From Siphonodentalium dalli (Eukaryota; Mollusca; Scaphopoda; Gadilida; Siphonodentaliidae), in NCBI GenBank assembly GCA_032622095.1, contig CP136065.1, positions 22,062,134 to 22,126,133 of the forward strand: a DNA stretch of 64,000 nt, given 5' to 3'. The position numbers were made by a program, and so were the translations under genes. Below the pieces are notes generated by a model that was not told the DNA's origin, made no database searches, and was given only the letters and a program-made list of their open reading frames with translations. Below are positions 1 through 10,868 of the stretch, one piece after another; the first letter of the stretch is position 1; each line of letters begins with the position of its first letter.

Positions 1-628
1 AGCCTGTTGCGTAATTCGATTATTTGTTCAATATAATTGCCGGTATTGGTTTTCTCGGCTTCAATTAGAGAATAATATAATTTTTTCATGTCCAGTATAG
101 TAGATCTTTCTTTGCGTGCATTTTGTTTCGAAAATGAAATAATGAAATCTTTGATGCGTCATTTAGCGCTTTCCCACCAATCTGTGGTTGCTGTGGCATC
201 AACAATTTCATTTGTTATTTCATACCAAAAGGTTTTGAATTCTTCCTGAAATTCTTGAAAATGAAAAAGTGAAGTGTTGGCTTTCCAATAACCCGGTCCT
301 ATTGATTGCCACCGGGTGTCAGATAATGTAAAATGAATAAGTCGTGGTCTGTGAAACTGTAAAGTTGGCTACAGTCTTTAACAGAGGGCATGAGCGACTT
401 ACATATGTAGAAACGGGCGAGACGCGTTGCTGCAGCTCAGTTATAGTAGGCCATAATTTCCCAGTCGCTGGGATGGTTTCATCACCTCCTATTTTATCCA
501 GTTTTGGATCAGTAATGAAATTGAAATCACCTCCTATGATAATAGGTCGGCTTGTAACATAATGGTTTTGAATATTATCGAAAAACGTTTTTCGGTCGCC
601 TTATGCTTTAGGTGGTTGACAATTTATA
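1..628 (-). pseudogene. Tx1/L1-type LINE endonuclease fragment
   Basis: Read on the minus strand, this segment carries pieces of the apurinic-type endonuclease and following linker of a non-LTR retrotransposon. The signature GGDFN lies at 520-534, followed by a stretch typical of Tx1-type elements (ITDPKLDKIGGD). Further down come RGPGYWK-like (SIGPGYWKANTS) and DWWESAK residues, then a basic, coil-like region running off the window start. Frames change between these pieces, and at least one stop follows DWWESAK, so it is dead. The upstream junction near 630-655 is abrupt and passes directly into a Penelope-like scrap. The reverse transcriptase would lie beyond the left edge and is not visible. 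The clade call is from motif style only. Confidence 0.7.
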
Positions 629-656
629 GTTTTGTCCATGACGACATATCCGCCTT

Positions 657-730
657 CCATATATTGGTGTGTATCGGTAGGTTTATAATATATGTCAGTT
701 TCAATTTTCGTGTTATTTAGAATTAATACA
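657..730 (-). pseudogene. Penelope-like element scrap (RT thumb region)
   Basis: About 70 bases on the minus strand encode NNTKIETDIYYKPTDTHQYM, the conserved stretch after the palm domain of Penelope-like reverse transcriptases. The same DNA occurs on the plus strand at about 44400-44470, inside a longer Penelope-like copy. It is too short to be functional and is sandwiched between the LINE endonuclease piece and a 30-bp sequence also shared with the 44.2 kb locus. Confidence 0.7.
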
Positions 731-770
731 AGAGCGGAAAACATCTTCCCGTTGTCAATAAGTACACATT

Positions 771-920
771 AATATTCTGATCTGGTTGTCCTCAGCATAT
801 AGAGTTGATTTTGGCCTGATTTTGAGCTTGGTGGACGGGAAGGTGACCGGTCGTAATCACCTTTTCGTGACGAGGCATGAGGACCTAGGGTCAGGCGCTT
901 ACTCGTCGAAACCGTATCAT
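771..920. repeat. Dispersed repeat B, copy 1
   Basis: A 150-bp segment nearly identical to 5294-5441, starting AATATTCTGATCTGGTTGTC. The minus strand is open in both copies and would read a shared peptide (SKRLTLGPHASSRKGDYDRS). This could be a remnant of a mobile-element protein, but I do not recognise it. In this copy it runs straight into repeat A. Confidence 0.75.
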
Positions 921-1738
921 ATAACAATGGACTCATTTCGTCCATTATATAACTCATGTGCGCTTCCGATGACCACCGTAGTCCACTTTTATTTTCTGGC
1001 ATACCCAATTTTGTAATTGTGACATATTTCGGCCTGGTCGTAGTAATTCTTTCTCTGAAACATTTCACTATACACTCTGAAAGTGCTTAGCGACATTCAC
1101 AGATCAGATTCACCGTACTTATACTTTTATTTAAACAATAAACTATTTATCTGTACCTATTTTTGACTACTTAATATCCTTAACTATTATCACTCTATGT
1201 TAGTAGCCCACTCCCCTCATTTGCGGGAACTCCTATATACACTATAAAATATTTTAAAGGATCAGATAAGAAATTATAATATATAAGCTGCACAGCTAGC
1301 GCAATATCATAGGTTGATGCTAAATGAAGAGCGTTGACTAAATCATTTCCCATATCATGCCTCGCAAATTTCATATCACGATGAACGGGGAAACATGTAC
1401 CTGTACAAATTGGGCAGCATAACAATAAGATATCCGCATATATTTAATAAGTCTTAATGCTATGTTCCTTTTCCGTCTTGATATGCATACATTTATTTTA
1501 TACACAAATCACGTGAAAAATTTACATATAATGCGACAGAATGATCGGCCATTTTACTATCCTGTATCCTTTGTTGACCTGTAGATAGCCGAGGGATCCC
1601 TCTCGGTTACCAGTCGACCCTTCCTACTAGTATTTTCCTGCTAGTCCGGTGGGCCGGTGTGGTGCTATTCCACCCAGTTTGTTGCTACTATGTCTGACAT
1701 CCCCTTTGCATGCCATTATGGCATAAACCATAAAACAT
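920..1738. repeat. Dispersed repeat A, copy 1 (820 bp)
   Basis: A long repeat that recurs almost unchanged at 43396-44210 in the same orientation. It includes a minus-strand open stretch (ITTTRPKYVTITKLGMPENK) and a tail with the self-complementary GAGGGATCCCTC. The second copy abuts a Penelope-like reverse transcriptase, and a 30-bp flanking sequence is shared with this locus. It may be a pseudo-LTR or non-coding part of that element, but this is inference. Confidence 0.8.
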
Positions 1739-2100
1739 ATACTTATCGACGCTAGGGCTACCTACTGCGGACAGCTTTCGGGTTTCGACGTTTAACAACT
1801 TTTTTATATAAAGTCTTAGTATTATCAGTTATATTTAACCCCTTAGTTCAATGACTGACTCTTTTTATTTACATTAATAATTTATTTTGCTGATATTCAT
1901 GCCATTATATCTTTTGAACAGCCGGTTTTGGCACTTCCGCGTGATGTGTGTACATATAGAAAATGGCTGTATGATTCTAAACTAAAACTATATATATATA
2001 CATTAGACAACTTTAACTTTACCAAGACAAACTAGCATTGTCGTATACATCATGTTTTATGATGCTACCAATATATCATTCTTGTTATAGTATAATCATA
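1739..2100. other. AT-rich spacer, nothing recognised
   Basis: No coding signal, repeat or RNA motif was recognised here beyond short TA runs. Confidence 0.5.
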
Positions 2101-2276
2101 TAATGCACGGACTACATGTGGGAACGAGATGGTTCCTTACTGAAAGAAGCGCTCTTTTTACTAGCCACAACTGTGACATCACATAGTAGGATCAGAAACA
2201 TTTGTGAAGATAAACAAGCTTTACTGACAGATCTAAGATCATAAGTTCAAAACTATGGAGTCCGTGCAGATCTATA
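2101..2276. mobile_element. Possible small foldback element
   Basis: The ends carry inverted copies of about 12 bases (GCACGGACTACA near 2103; TGGAGTCCGTGC near 2262), giving a unit of about 175 bp without coding content. No target duplication is clear, so this is only a candidate MITE. Confidence 0.3.
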
Positions 2277-2368
2277 TATCTAAAACGTCATGATACCTAT
2301 CAGATTCTAGAGAAATAATTGTGTTTACAACACGTTATATATATTAATAACCTATTATTGCCTATTTG

Positions 2369-2409
2369 CAAACGACAACCTATTCTATATATACATTGAA
2401 AAATTGTTT
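2369..2409 (+). repeat. 41-bp direct repeat, left copy
   Basis: This AT-rich sequence (CAAACGACAACCTATTC...) recurs with few changes at 2745-2786. The two copies bracket the GC-rich SINE-like unit. It is either a very long target duplication or a pre-existing tandem repeat into which the SINE inserted. A third, weaker match lies at 2415-2452. Confidence 0.7.
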
Positions 2410-2452
2410 TATTAACGATAACCTATTAATACCTATTCACATACGACAATCT

Positions 2453-2742
2453 GGTTTGGTTTATTAGGGTTCATAGTCGTTCTAGTCGCTAGGGCACTCA
2501 CGACGTTGTCAATTTTAAGGATGGAGGAAGTGCCACGTAGAGGTTTAATGTCACCAAGAAATCGTCCCACTGCGTGTAGAAACCGCCGACCCCCGGAAAG
2601 CAACTGACAAACTTGACCAGATACACGATTCCGGTCGCCCTCCCTATATATGGCGGAGTTCGAACCGGTTTCGTCGGCGCTGGGCGGCCTGTGGCGGTGT
2701 GGTGCCCCTGGCGCTCTGCCGACTGGACCACCGGGGGGCCCA
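2453..2742 (-). mobile_element. tRNA-derived SINE-like element
   Basis: On the minus strand the unit begins with a polymerase III A-box-like sequence (GGTCCAGTCGGCAGAGCGCC, 2710-2729), followed by a B-box (GGTTCGAACTCC, 2655-2666). The boxes are about 63 nt apart, a little wider than in an ordinary tRNA. The next 200 bases form a GC-rich body ending near 2453. The surrounding DNA is strongly AT-rich, so the composition break is sharp on both sides. Near-identical AT-rich direct repeats flank it. It could instead be a decayed tRNA pseudogene fused to other DNA. Confidence 0.6.
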
Positions 2743-2744
2743 TA

Positions 2745-2786
2745 CAAACGACAACCTATTCTATATATACATTTGAAAAATTGTTT
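2745..2786 (+). repeat. 41-bp direct repeat, right copy
   Basis: Partner of 2369-2409. It differs by one extra T and a few substitutions. Confidence 0.7.
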
Positions 2787-3914
2787 CATTTCTATATTTT
2801 GCCTATTTCAAATATCTATATTACCTTGATCCAATAAGAAACTGTTAACTATGGTTATCTAATTACCGGTACGATATCCACAACCACCCCCCCCCCGGTG
2901 ACGACCCACTGTCCGCGTTTCGTAAATTTAAAACAAGCTTTCTATATGAGATATATTCGCGGAGCATGAGTTGTTCAAATTATAAACATTTTCTTTGCTG
3001 ATTTACGTGTCTACTCATCGTGTCAACAATTACTATTCCTTGGTTTGGTGTTTAGTCAGGACTGGTGTGGACATTTTAGTTACCCCCCCCACCCCCCCCA
3101 CCCCCACATTTCATAACCTTTACCGCGACAGTACAGTCGTGGTACGATGTATGACATGTATGGATAGCATTACGGTCGACACGATAATATTTTATATCAT
3201 TCATGGATATATATCCTGGCTGCAGCCCCATATGATTGCCCCCTTTCCCAACAGGCATATTTATACAACCCTGCCACACTAAGCACCTGTTGACTGTGAC
3301 GTCATTTAATCAGGCGACATGCTTACGTTGAACTACGTCATTACGTACGTTAACAAGTATCGTTTGAAATCATTTGCTGCCATGGATCCGTGAAAATAGG
3401 ATGAGTGTGTCCGTTGATGTCTGAATATTGTGCATATGTATATGCATATATGCCAGATATACAGCAATAATTCGAATAACAGGGATGACGGAATCTACAT
3501 TGTCTATATAATACTATGGCACGGATGCATATAAGGTAACTTAGAATTAGATTTATTCAATATCGCAATTCGCACAAAAATTTCACTCATATATGGTATG
3601 CTTTATTGCTAGACATGATTTAACATATTACATGCAAAAACATATATACATATATACAAATGTGGATTAGGATGCCTACAATGGGAGACAGACACAGTCC
3701 ATTGTACCGACATGGCGACAACTCTATATGCCACCAAGTCCTTTGAGATATTTGATGTGAACCAAACATGCATTGGTACTATATGGCTATTGTTTTGCAT
3801 AGAGGGCAACGTGAACAGTACACACCCACATCGATAAAGCAGGGGCTAGATAAATGTATCCCCTGTGTGAGATAATTAGGACGTGGTGAAAGTGATGCCC
3901 AAGTACCCAGTCGC
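2787..3914. other. AT-rich spacer with C-tracts
   Basis: Contains C-runs (2885-2896, 3083-3107) and TA-rich tracts. Bases near 3080-3190 resemble 4855-4965 and 5028-5110 weakly, suggesting an old dispersed repeat with a C-rich start. No gene was recognised. Confidence 0.45.
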
Positions 3915-4745
3915 ACGCAGATTAAGTCTTCATGCTGTATTCTCTCATGGCTAGCTTCAAATATATAGCCACATTTTTCAATACGGCTATATTCTCAACG
4001 TAGAGAAGTTTGTGAAATTTATACACGTTTGGGTATTTCCAGTAATATTCGGGTATATACTTTTGTCTAGTTTCTGAGAAACATATGCAAGTTATCATCA
4101 GGTGATATTCGTCCCCTATTCCATTCTTACACAAGCTAAGGTACATAATCTCTCTTATTTGTTCGTTTTCTTCCACCGCCCACTCTCAATGGCAAGCCTA
4201 TGATTCGATGTCCTAATCTTTATACCATATTCAGATAAGTGGCTTGGCAAATCTGTTAGGTATTTTCTCATTTTGGGGGACGGGGTTATAGCTCTATAGA
4301 GATGGCCCCTCGATGTGGATGCTACACTTGTGCCCCATTCTTGTATAAACTGATCTGTCAAAATTCGTTTAAGTAATTGTATTTTCGCTCTAGACAACAC
4401 TGTTTGTTCTTCCCACATATAATTGAGACCTGCCCCGTTTATAGTTTTCTGTATGAACACCATCCATCTTAATTTTGTATCGAACATTGGGTCGCGCTCG
4501 TGGATAACTTTGGTCAGTTTGTATACATTTTTCGTGATTTCGGATCCTTCATTTGAGAGCAATTTTGACCAATAGGATATTGCTCTACATTTAACTTCGA
4601 TCGACAATGGGTGTCGTCCGAGTTCACCATATACCATATAATTTGGTGTACATGATTTCATACCTAGTACCATTTTACAAAACTTAAGATGCACACTTTC
4701 AATGGATGATATACCCTCGTCTACATCGGTTTTACAAAACGAATA
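3915..4745 (-). pseudogene. LINE 3' end (ORF2 C-terminal region)
   Basis: This minus-strand segment encodes the C-terminal part of a LINE polyprotein. It has a domain containing KSCTPNYMVYGELGRHPLS, a later segment with IRTSNHRLAIESGRW, and a cysteine/histidine-rich tail (CKNGIGDEYHLMITC) followed by RQKYIPEYYWKYPN. This order is familiar from many invertebrate non-LTR retrotransposons. There is a frameshift near 4160-4175: the first part is in one frame (4694 to about 4155) and the tail in another (4176-3922). The element is 5'-truncated near 4745, as is usual for LINE copies. No reverse-transcriptase motifs are left. It may belong to the same lineage as the endonuclease piece at the window start, but that is not shown. 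Confidence 0.75.
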
Positions 4746-5293
4746 AACCTAACTATATATCGTTATTATTAACATTTGAGAGATCATTTGATTGAATGTG
4801 CACCACATTCAGCACAAAATGCATAGAAATCGATACTAATCCACGCCCCCTTCTGTAAACCATCCCACCCTTACCCCCATTTATATGGTTATATATATTT
4901 ACCTAAGCTTTTCGTGACAGTATAGTTGCGTTTTATAACATGTATATATTATTGTTTGATATCTACATCTGTTCAATAATTGATACTCCATACCATATAA
5001 ACTGATGCCACCTTAGGTGTCTGATTGGCTACCCCCCCCCCCACCCCTTCAAATTTTCATAACATAGCCAAGTATTACGACATATGTCATTACTTGATTA
5101 CCACCACTCTACTAATGGTCTTGCCATAGACATATTGCCCACCCATATCTTCGCCCATGGCACAATGACTATATGTAAATATCTCCACTTCACTTTATTT
5201 AATTATATTTATATGTTTGTAATACATTTGTTTTCTGTATCGCGCATCCGTCTACATCGCATGCAGTGCACTGATAACGCGCGCGTTTTTCTT
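4746..5293. other. AT-rich spacer
   Basis: Contains a C-tract at 5031-5045 and weak similarity to 3080-3190. No gene was recognised. Confidence 0.4.
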
Positions 5294-5441
5294 AATATTC
5301 TGATCTGGTTGTCCTCAGCATAGAGTTGATTTTGGCCTGTTTTGGGGCTTGGTGGACGGGAAGGTGACCGGTCGTAATCACCTTTTCGTGACGAGGCATG
5401 AGGACCTAGAGTCAGGCGCTTACTCGTCGAAACCGTCTCAT
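5294..5441. repeat. Dispersed repeat B, copy 2
   Basis: Second copy of the 150-bp segment at 771-920. Here it continues into a CACCGTG-rich palindromic block instead of repeat A, so the two repeats are separable units. Confidence 0.75.
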
Positions 5442-5454
5442 ACAGTACACTCAT

Positions 5455-5660
5455 CGTGTGCTGTAAGGAAAACACTCAACACGGTGGGGATATTTTTGGG
5501 AGAGTGATTCGCGGTGGCCCACTCAACACCGTGGGCCTTAGTGGAGAGGATTAGCGAGGCGCTTTTGTCTAATCAACAAGGTGATGGCGGTGTTTTCCCA
5601 CCTCACTACAAAACACCGCGAATCACCGTGAAACACGGTGGATTGCCGACAATCACTGCG
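5455..5660. repeat. CACCGTG-rich palindromic block
   Basis: About 200 bases carry many copies of CACGGTG/CACCGTG and the longer AAACACTCAACACGGTGG in both orientations, so the DNA can fold on itself. A related block with CCACCGCGTTGAGTGTTTTCC lies at 43277-43370 next to repeat A. It is probably the end region of a DNA transposon family. No transposase is seen. Confidence 0.6.
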
Positions 5661-7389
5661 AAACCATTATATTCGCAACCTTCAAAGCATTGCATTTTCC
5701 ACCATTTACTTTTTATTTGTTTTCATTTTAAAAAAATTGAAAAGGACAACATATTAATGTAAAATTAAAATTAGCTGTAGGGAACGCTTTATTATACTGT
5801 GGTCCGTTTGAGTGCTTCGCGCACATTTTTATCTTTTAAACTTTTTGACATGTTGACTTGAGAGAAAAAAAAACTATAATGTTTTAAGTTTCAACTTCTT
5901 GCTCAATTTAAAGGCACCTGTTGGTTTGAATGTCCAAATTATGATCGATTTTGATACATCGCGGATCATGGATCAGCATATGCCGATAAGTACGCTAAAA
6001 ATGATATACATGATCGGCCTCTTTCTGGTTGTATTAATTATTGTGATCGAAGAACGTTTGGGTCCCGAACGTTCTTCGGCATACAGATAATTCCCAGTAT
6101 TCTAGTCATTACATAGTACAAATAAAGAGCGTTTATTTCAATAATCTGCGAAAACTGAGGACAGCTCGTAAATATCTCTGACATTATCAAATATATGTTT
6201 TGTTCAGAGCAGGTGCAACTAAATATATCGCGTATTTATCAATATATTATTGTAATAATAGTATCATTTTCAAACTTTAGTAAAACTAACACCGTTATAT
6301 CACCCACCAGGTTGGTACCATTCCAATTTTGGTTTAATGATCTTTATTTGCATCCAATTTTCCCGGGATACATGTGCATGTACATAGATTGTCCGTATCA
6401 ATTAAAGTCATTCGTGTGCGTAAATATGCAACTATATACTTGTTGTATAAGCTTTGTTTTAACTTTTTATCTGTATGTATGCACATTTATATATCGCATG
6501 CCTGTGTCTAATGTGGAAGTTGTGTGGTTTCGGATTACTCGTTCACCATCATTTCGGCATTATGTCTACACAAAGAGAGCACACGAGAAAACTACAGGAT
6601 GCTCGGGTATTCAGCTAACTGAATTTGACCGTTGTTATGTAATATTGCGCATTGCGGATCTCAACTGTGTTTTTTTAATTCCTATCTGATTTTCATGATA
6701 TAATAAAAGCTATATATCTGAAGGATTTAATTTCCGAATCGCGACTGACTGATTTCGTGGTATCGTATAGACTGTCGCGCCTGTATAGGTAGCACGTCAC
6801 CTCGCTCCGATAAATTCAAGGCTTCTTGGCAAGAATTAAGTGTTATCCAATTTGGATTTCTCGACAGAGTTGTGTAACCAGACTCATAGAATCTGATGTC
6901 TGCATTATTTTGGATGTTGCTGATATTATTGCGGTATTTGAACCAGTTTTGTGTACATATTTGCTGTCGCTGAGATCGGTGAACACTACTCACACCTGTG
7001 TCACATGGTGGTCACAGTAATCGGCTCTACAGTGGACTGCACAAGGCTAATTAATTGGATCGATAAACTCGTATGGACAATCCTAACGTGCTTTTTTCCT
7101 GAGTGTGACCCGATCGACGCTGAGAGAAATCAGTCGCTGTTTTATTGGATCGATATCTGCAAGGCGTTATAAGCTGCCAGCACGACACCTCAACGTTCTG
7201 TGCCTGTCAAAATTGCTGATTTATTGGATAATTATTTCGCCTATACTGAAGTATGTGTTTGAACGGCGTTAAACATATATCGGGACCACACAGCAGCGAC
7301 CAACTGACGACAACAATAAAACAAGAAAACTAAGATGCATGCATCAGGTCGGCCGTGAACTATCTACCATAGAATTGTTGTAGCTATCG
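5661..7389. other. Spacer with one perfect short hairpin
   Basis: Mostly AT-rich. The hairpin GAAGAACGTT...AACGTTCTTC sits at about 6049-6077. A 164-codon open stretch at 6195-6689 has no family resemblance and AT-driven composition, and is not called as a gene. Confidence 0.45.
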
Positions 7390-7776
7390 ATTATACATTT
7401 TGGAACACCTGTCTGTATGTATGTGTGTATGCATGAATGCATGTGTGTATGTGTTATAGACTCTAACACTGCTCGACTGATCCGACTCGGATTTGGTATT
7501 TAACGTGTCAACTTGACCTCGCTCATAGACATGTTTCTGAACCTTGACCGATCCGACTAAAAATTTGTGTGTAGGACTACTTCGATCCCGGGAGCAATAT
7601 GGACGGGTCTAATTTCACGTGGGACCATGTTCTCGAACGTGCTGATATAGGCATGTTTCTGGACCAATTGAACAATAGTTTGGCCAGACGCTGTATATAC
7701 TGGGTACTGTCCAGATGGAGGCGATCACAAAAAAAACCCCTAAATAGCCCGAACGAAGTCGAGTACATCAGCTAGT
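7390..7776 (+). mobile_element. Decayed Helitron-like element
   Basis: Its start (TATACATTTTGGAACACCTG) resembles the heads of the two neighbouring elements. Its end (GCCCGAACGAAGTCGAG...CAGCTAGT) has the hairpin remnant and terminal CTAGT of the family. The internal part is diverged and carries a TGTATG-rich stretch at 7410-7455. The next copy begins immediately after its end, so the two lie head to tail. Confidence 0.5.
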
Positions 7777-8272
7777 TTAATATATATTTTGGACATTTGT
7801 CTGTCTGTTTGTCTGATAGCTATGGCCGGGAAAACAGCCGGACAGATTTGACGAAATTTGATACCTAGGGGAAATTATTTCCAGGGAGTATTTTGGACGG
7901 GTCAAATCTTGATCCCGACCTGACTTTGACATTCAAAAAGATCAATTCAAGGTCAAATCTGGTAAAACGGAAGTATTTCAACGAAATATAATACCTACTG
8001 TTACTTTTGTCTCAGGAGTGTTTCGGGTGGGTCAAATAATGACCCTGGCCTGATCTTGACATTCAAAATTGTCAATTCAAGGTCAAATCGGGTAAAGCCG
8101 GGCGGATTTCGACGGGTACTTTTGTCGTGACTTTCCGGGGAGTGTTTTGGACGGGTCAAATCGTGACCCGACATGACGTTCACCTTTAAAATGGTCAATT
8201 CAAGGTTAAATCGCGCAATTCTCCGAAAATCAGAGGGGAACATCCCGGACGAAGTAGGGTCCACCAGCTACT
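7777..8272 (+). mobile_element. Helitron-like element with three internal satellite units
   Basis: The head reads TAATATATATTTTGGACATTT, then GTCTGTCTGTTTGTCTG and GGCCGGGAAAAC. It is followed by about three diverged copies of a 120-130 bp unit (GATTTCGACGAAATTTGATACC...GTCAATTCAAGGTCAAAT). The end has CCCGGACGAAGTAGGG, able to pair, then CCACCAGCTACT. A hairpin followed by CTRRT is the 3' signature of Helitrons, and here CTAGT has become CTACT. No Rep/helicase gene is present, so it is non-autonomous. Confidence 0.6.
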
Positions 8273-8454
8273 ATTATATATTTCTAGATTTAGTTACAAA
8301 CTAAATACCTGTATATTGTACAAAGAAATGTTTGACAAATATATCTGTATCAATATTACCATACGGGTCATTAAAATAGATACGACGAAACAAATGTTGA
8401 AGGGTGCATGTATCAGGTAAATTTGTATATTTCAAATGATGACAGGAATGCGGA

Positions 8455-9070
8455 AAGTTGAAGTACCTACGTAATACTGGCTATCCGAATGAAGAGATAT
8501 ACATGTATATAAAAACCGAAATAGAAGATGACTGCTGGCGACAATGTTTTCCAAAAAAATTCAAAGCATTCGATAGCTCCTATCTAGTTGTCAGCCCGAA
8601 GATCAATATAAAGTTTGGTGACTATCAGATGAAGGATATGTCTGTACAGTTGCTAAACAATTCAGTCATGCAAAAGGGGATCAAACAGTAAGATACCAAA
8701 TTGCTGCCTGTGGTAATGTTTTTTAACGAAATTCGGGAAAATTAGATTACTCTCACCCTGGTTATCCAGAAGATCATTGTGGAATCTGGTGACGATCGGA
8801 CAAGGGGTGTCGTCTGTAGGATCAACCAAATTATTTAGCCATAAAAATAGTAAAATTCAAGATCACCGCTGGCAGTGATGTCTTCACAAGGACAGCTTAA
8901 GAACAAAACATGGCTCACATCTAGCGGTGACCCAAACTATCCACATGAGAAAATGTTCTCCAATAAAAGCTGGCTGCAGGGTGCGCCAATTGATTCAAAT
9001 TCGAAATTTAGCAGGGTGTACTGCTTGTGGCCATGTTTTCCCCGCAAATTTGATAGACTGATGGACAAAA
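8455..9070 (+). repeat. Diverged repeat units with GCTGGCGACAATGTTTTCC core
   Basis: Two or three loosely related units share a core like GCTGGCGACAATGTTTTCC, then GATAGCTCCTATCTAG and AAGTTTGGTGACTATCAGATG. A further relative lies at 9675-9850. Open stretches within them (for example 8458-8691) follow the repeat and have no family resemblance. Confidence 0.5.
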
Positions 9071-9675
9071 CCACTGAATCCGTTGAATCAATATACATGT
9101 ATACATGGATTAATTTATATGCATTGTTATACACAGTACTGGTATATAAAGGTACTGAAAATAACAATATTACTAGTATACACAAAATAAACCATATATC
9201 ATGGCTATGGGTTCTAATATCCGAATATGACAGCTGAGAACTTGGTGTGAATTGAAGAGTGGTGGTGTCTCAAGCATATCTAACCCTCCACGTTAGAAAC
9301 ATGCCAGTAAATGTTATAAGTATAATCTAGCTTGAGGACAGAAGTTATCCATAAACCCCCCTTTAATTCAACCAGGTCCTCGCGCGATGTATGGTCGATC
9401 ACATGATGATCTAGGGGGGATTATAATTGTTGTATAAAAACAATACTGCATGTAAATATAAAATAAAATAGTGCTACATCTTATTACAGATTATTGCCAT
9501 ATATAATCAGTGAATATACAGACAGTCTGACAAAATAAAGTTTCAGTGACACTCTATCCGAAGAGGGGAATAATTCCATCTGTTGCAGTCAATGGAGAAA
9601 TTATGAATCTGGAAAGGTGAAATTTCTAAGTAATACTAGATATCGACATGACGCGATAACATATAACGTAAATGC

Positions 9676-9778
9676 AATATGGCCGCTGGCGACCATTTTT
9701 TCCTATAAAATTAAAAAAAAAATTGATAGCTGCCGCTGGCGACCATTTTTTCCTATAAAATTAAAAAAATATTTGATA
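9676..9778 (+). repeat. Tandem duplication, 50-bp unit x2
   Basis: GCCGCTGGCGACCATTTTTT followed by CCTATAAAATTAAAAAAA and TTGATAGCT occurs twice in a row with only the A-run differing. It is a recent local duplication within the dispersed repeat described at 8455-9070. Confidence 0.85.
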
Positions 9779-9870
9779 GCTCTCATCTGATAGATCAATA
9801 TCAAGATAAATATGAAGTTTGGTGATGATCGGATGAGTGAAGTGGACTGTGCTAAACGGTTTAGTAATGC

Positions 9871-10157
9871 TTTAAAAGATTCTTACCTTAATATTTTTAT
9901 GTTCACTTTATAAACTTCACTGAGTCATCTTTGTCATGTATTGAGTTTGATATCTTTTGTTAACAGTTTATAAATCATGTATGTCTCATGTTTGTTATTT
10001 AAATTTATGTGTTTATTATCATTAAATAAAGTTGCATTCCTTAAAAAGATTCTTACCTCAATGTTTTTATGTTCACTTTATAAACTCCACTGAGTCATCT
10101 TTGAATTTGATATCTTTTGTTAACAGTTTATAAATTATGTATGTCTCGTGTTCGTTA
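9871..10157 (+). repeat. Tandem duplication, about 170-bp period x2
   Basis: The segment from AAAAGATTCTTACCTTAATA to ATGTATGTCTCATGTTTGTTA (9871-10000) is repeated at 10041-10157 with small deletions, separated by 40 bp. No coding content was seen. Confidence 0.85.
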
Positions 10158-10695
10158 TTATATTATATACACTTTATAGTGTGTTTCAGAACGAAAAAAA
10201 AATGAATAAAATCAACAAATTTGTAAATTTAAAAACAATTCAAACGTTGTTGTATTCCATGTCCTAGCCCGGACATATACACCAAATTTCAATAATATTC
10301 ATTGAGAAACAACGGACCAAACGCCATATAACACCCCGTATACATCTTTTATTCCGAGTTGGCCTTTCATTCCGAGTTGGCACGCGTCGATTGGGGCGAG
10401 TTAGCCCTGGGCGAGTACGCCGATTGCGGCACCTTTTCTATTTGCAGCAGGTATACGTTTACGCTGGTTTACGCGTAATTTAATTTACAAAGTTCCCCAA
10501 TTGGTAACGTAAATAGAGCGACCTTATTTGACAGAGAATGCCTCTGTTATTGATTATCAAGTTGCTATACATTAAAAACGACAAATTCACATGCTCGTTC
10601 AAGCGCAGTAGTCTATTTTCCCCATGTTAAAGGACATCCACAAATACTAAATAACGCTAACCTACTGCCGAATGTTTTACACGACAACTGTTAAC
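10158..10695. other. Spacer
   Basis: No gene was recognised. A short direct repeat of ATTCCGAGTTGGC occurs near 10351 and 10369. GC content rises between 10370 and 10430. Confidence 0.4.
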
Positions 10696-10868
10696 ATATT
10701 TGGACTGAATTCATCTGACGCGGTATTATTCCTCAAAATAAACAACAAAACCATCGTTACTTGGAAATGTAGTTTGGGCTAACATTTACACAAATCCTCC
10801 ACATCATTATTCCGACACACACGTCAGATGAAAAGTAGCCATGAAGTAAACGGCCAAATTGGCCGAAA
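10696..10868 (+). repeat. Repeat shared with the region upstream of the 50.4 kb exon
   Basis: From ATATTTGGACTGAATTCATC to GGCCAAATTGGCCGAAAT the sequence matches 50227-50405 over most of its length in the same orientation, including TAGTTTGGGCTAACATTTAC. Here it stands immediately before the long open frame of a LINE, so it could be the LINE's 5' untranslated region or promoter. Confidence 0.75.

Noticed and set aside
2710-2729. Functional tRNA gene on the minus strand
   Set aside because: A and B boxes are present, but the acceptor and anticodon stems cannot be completed and the body continues for 200 bases, so a SINE fits better.
6195-6689. 164-codon plus-strand open frame
   Set aside because: AT-driven composition, rich in Phe/Ile/Tyr, with no domain, no splice context and no repeat support. 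Length alone is not convincing in AT-rich DNA.
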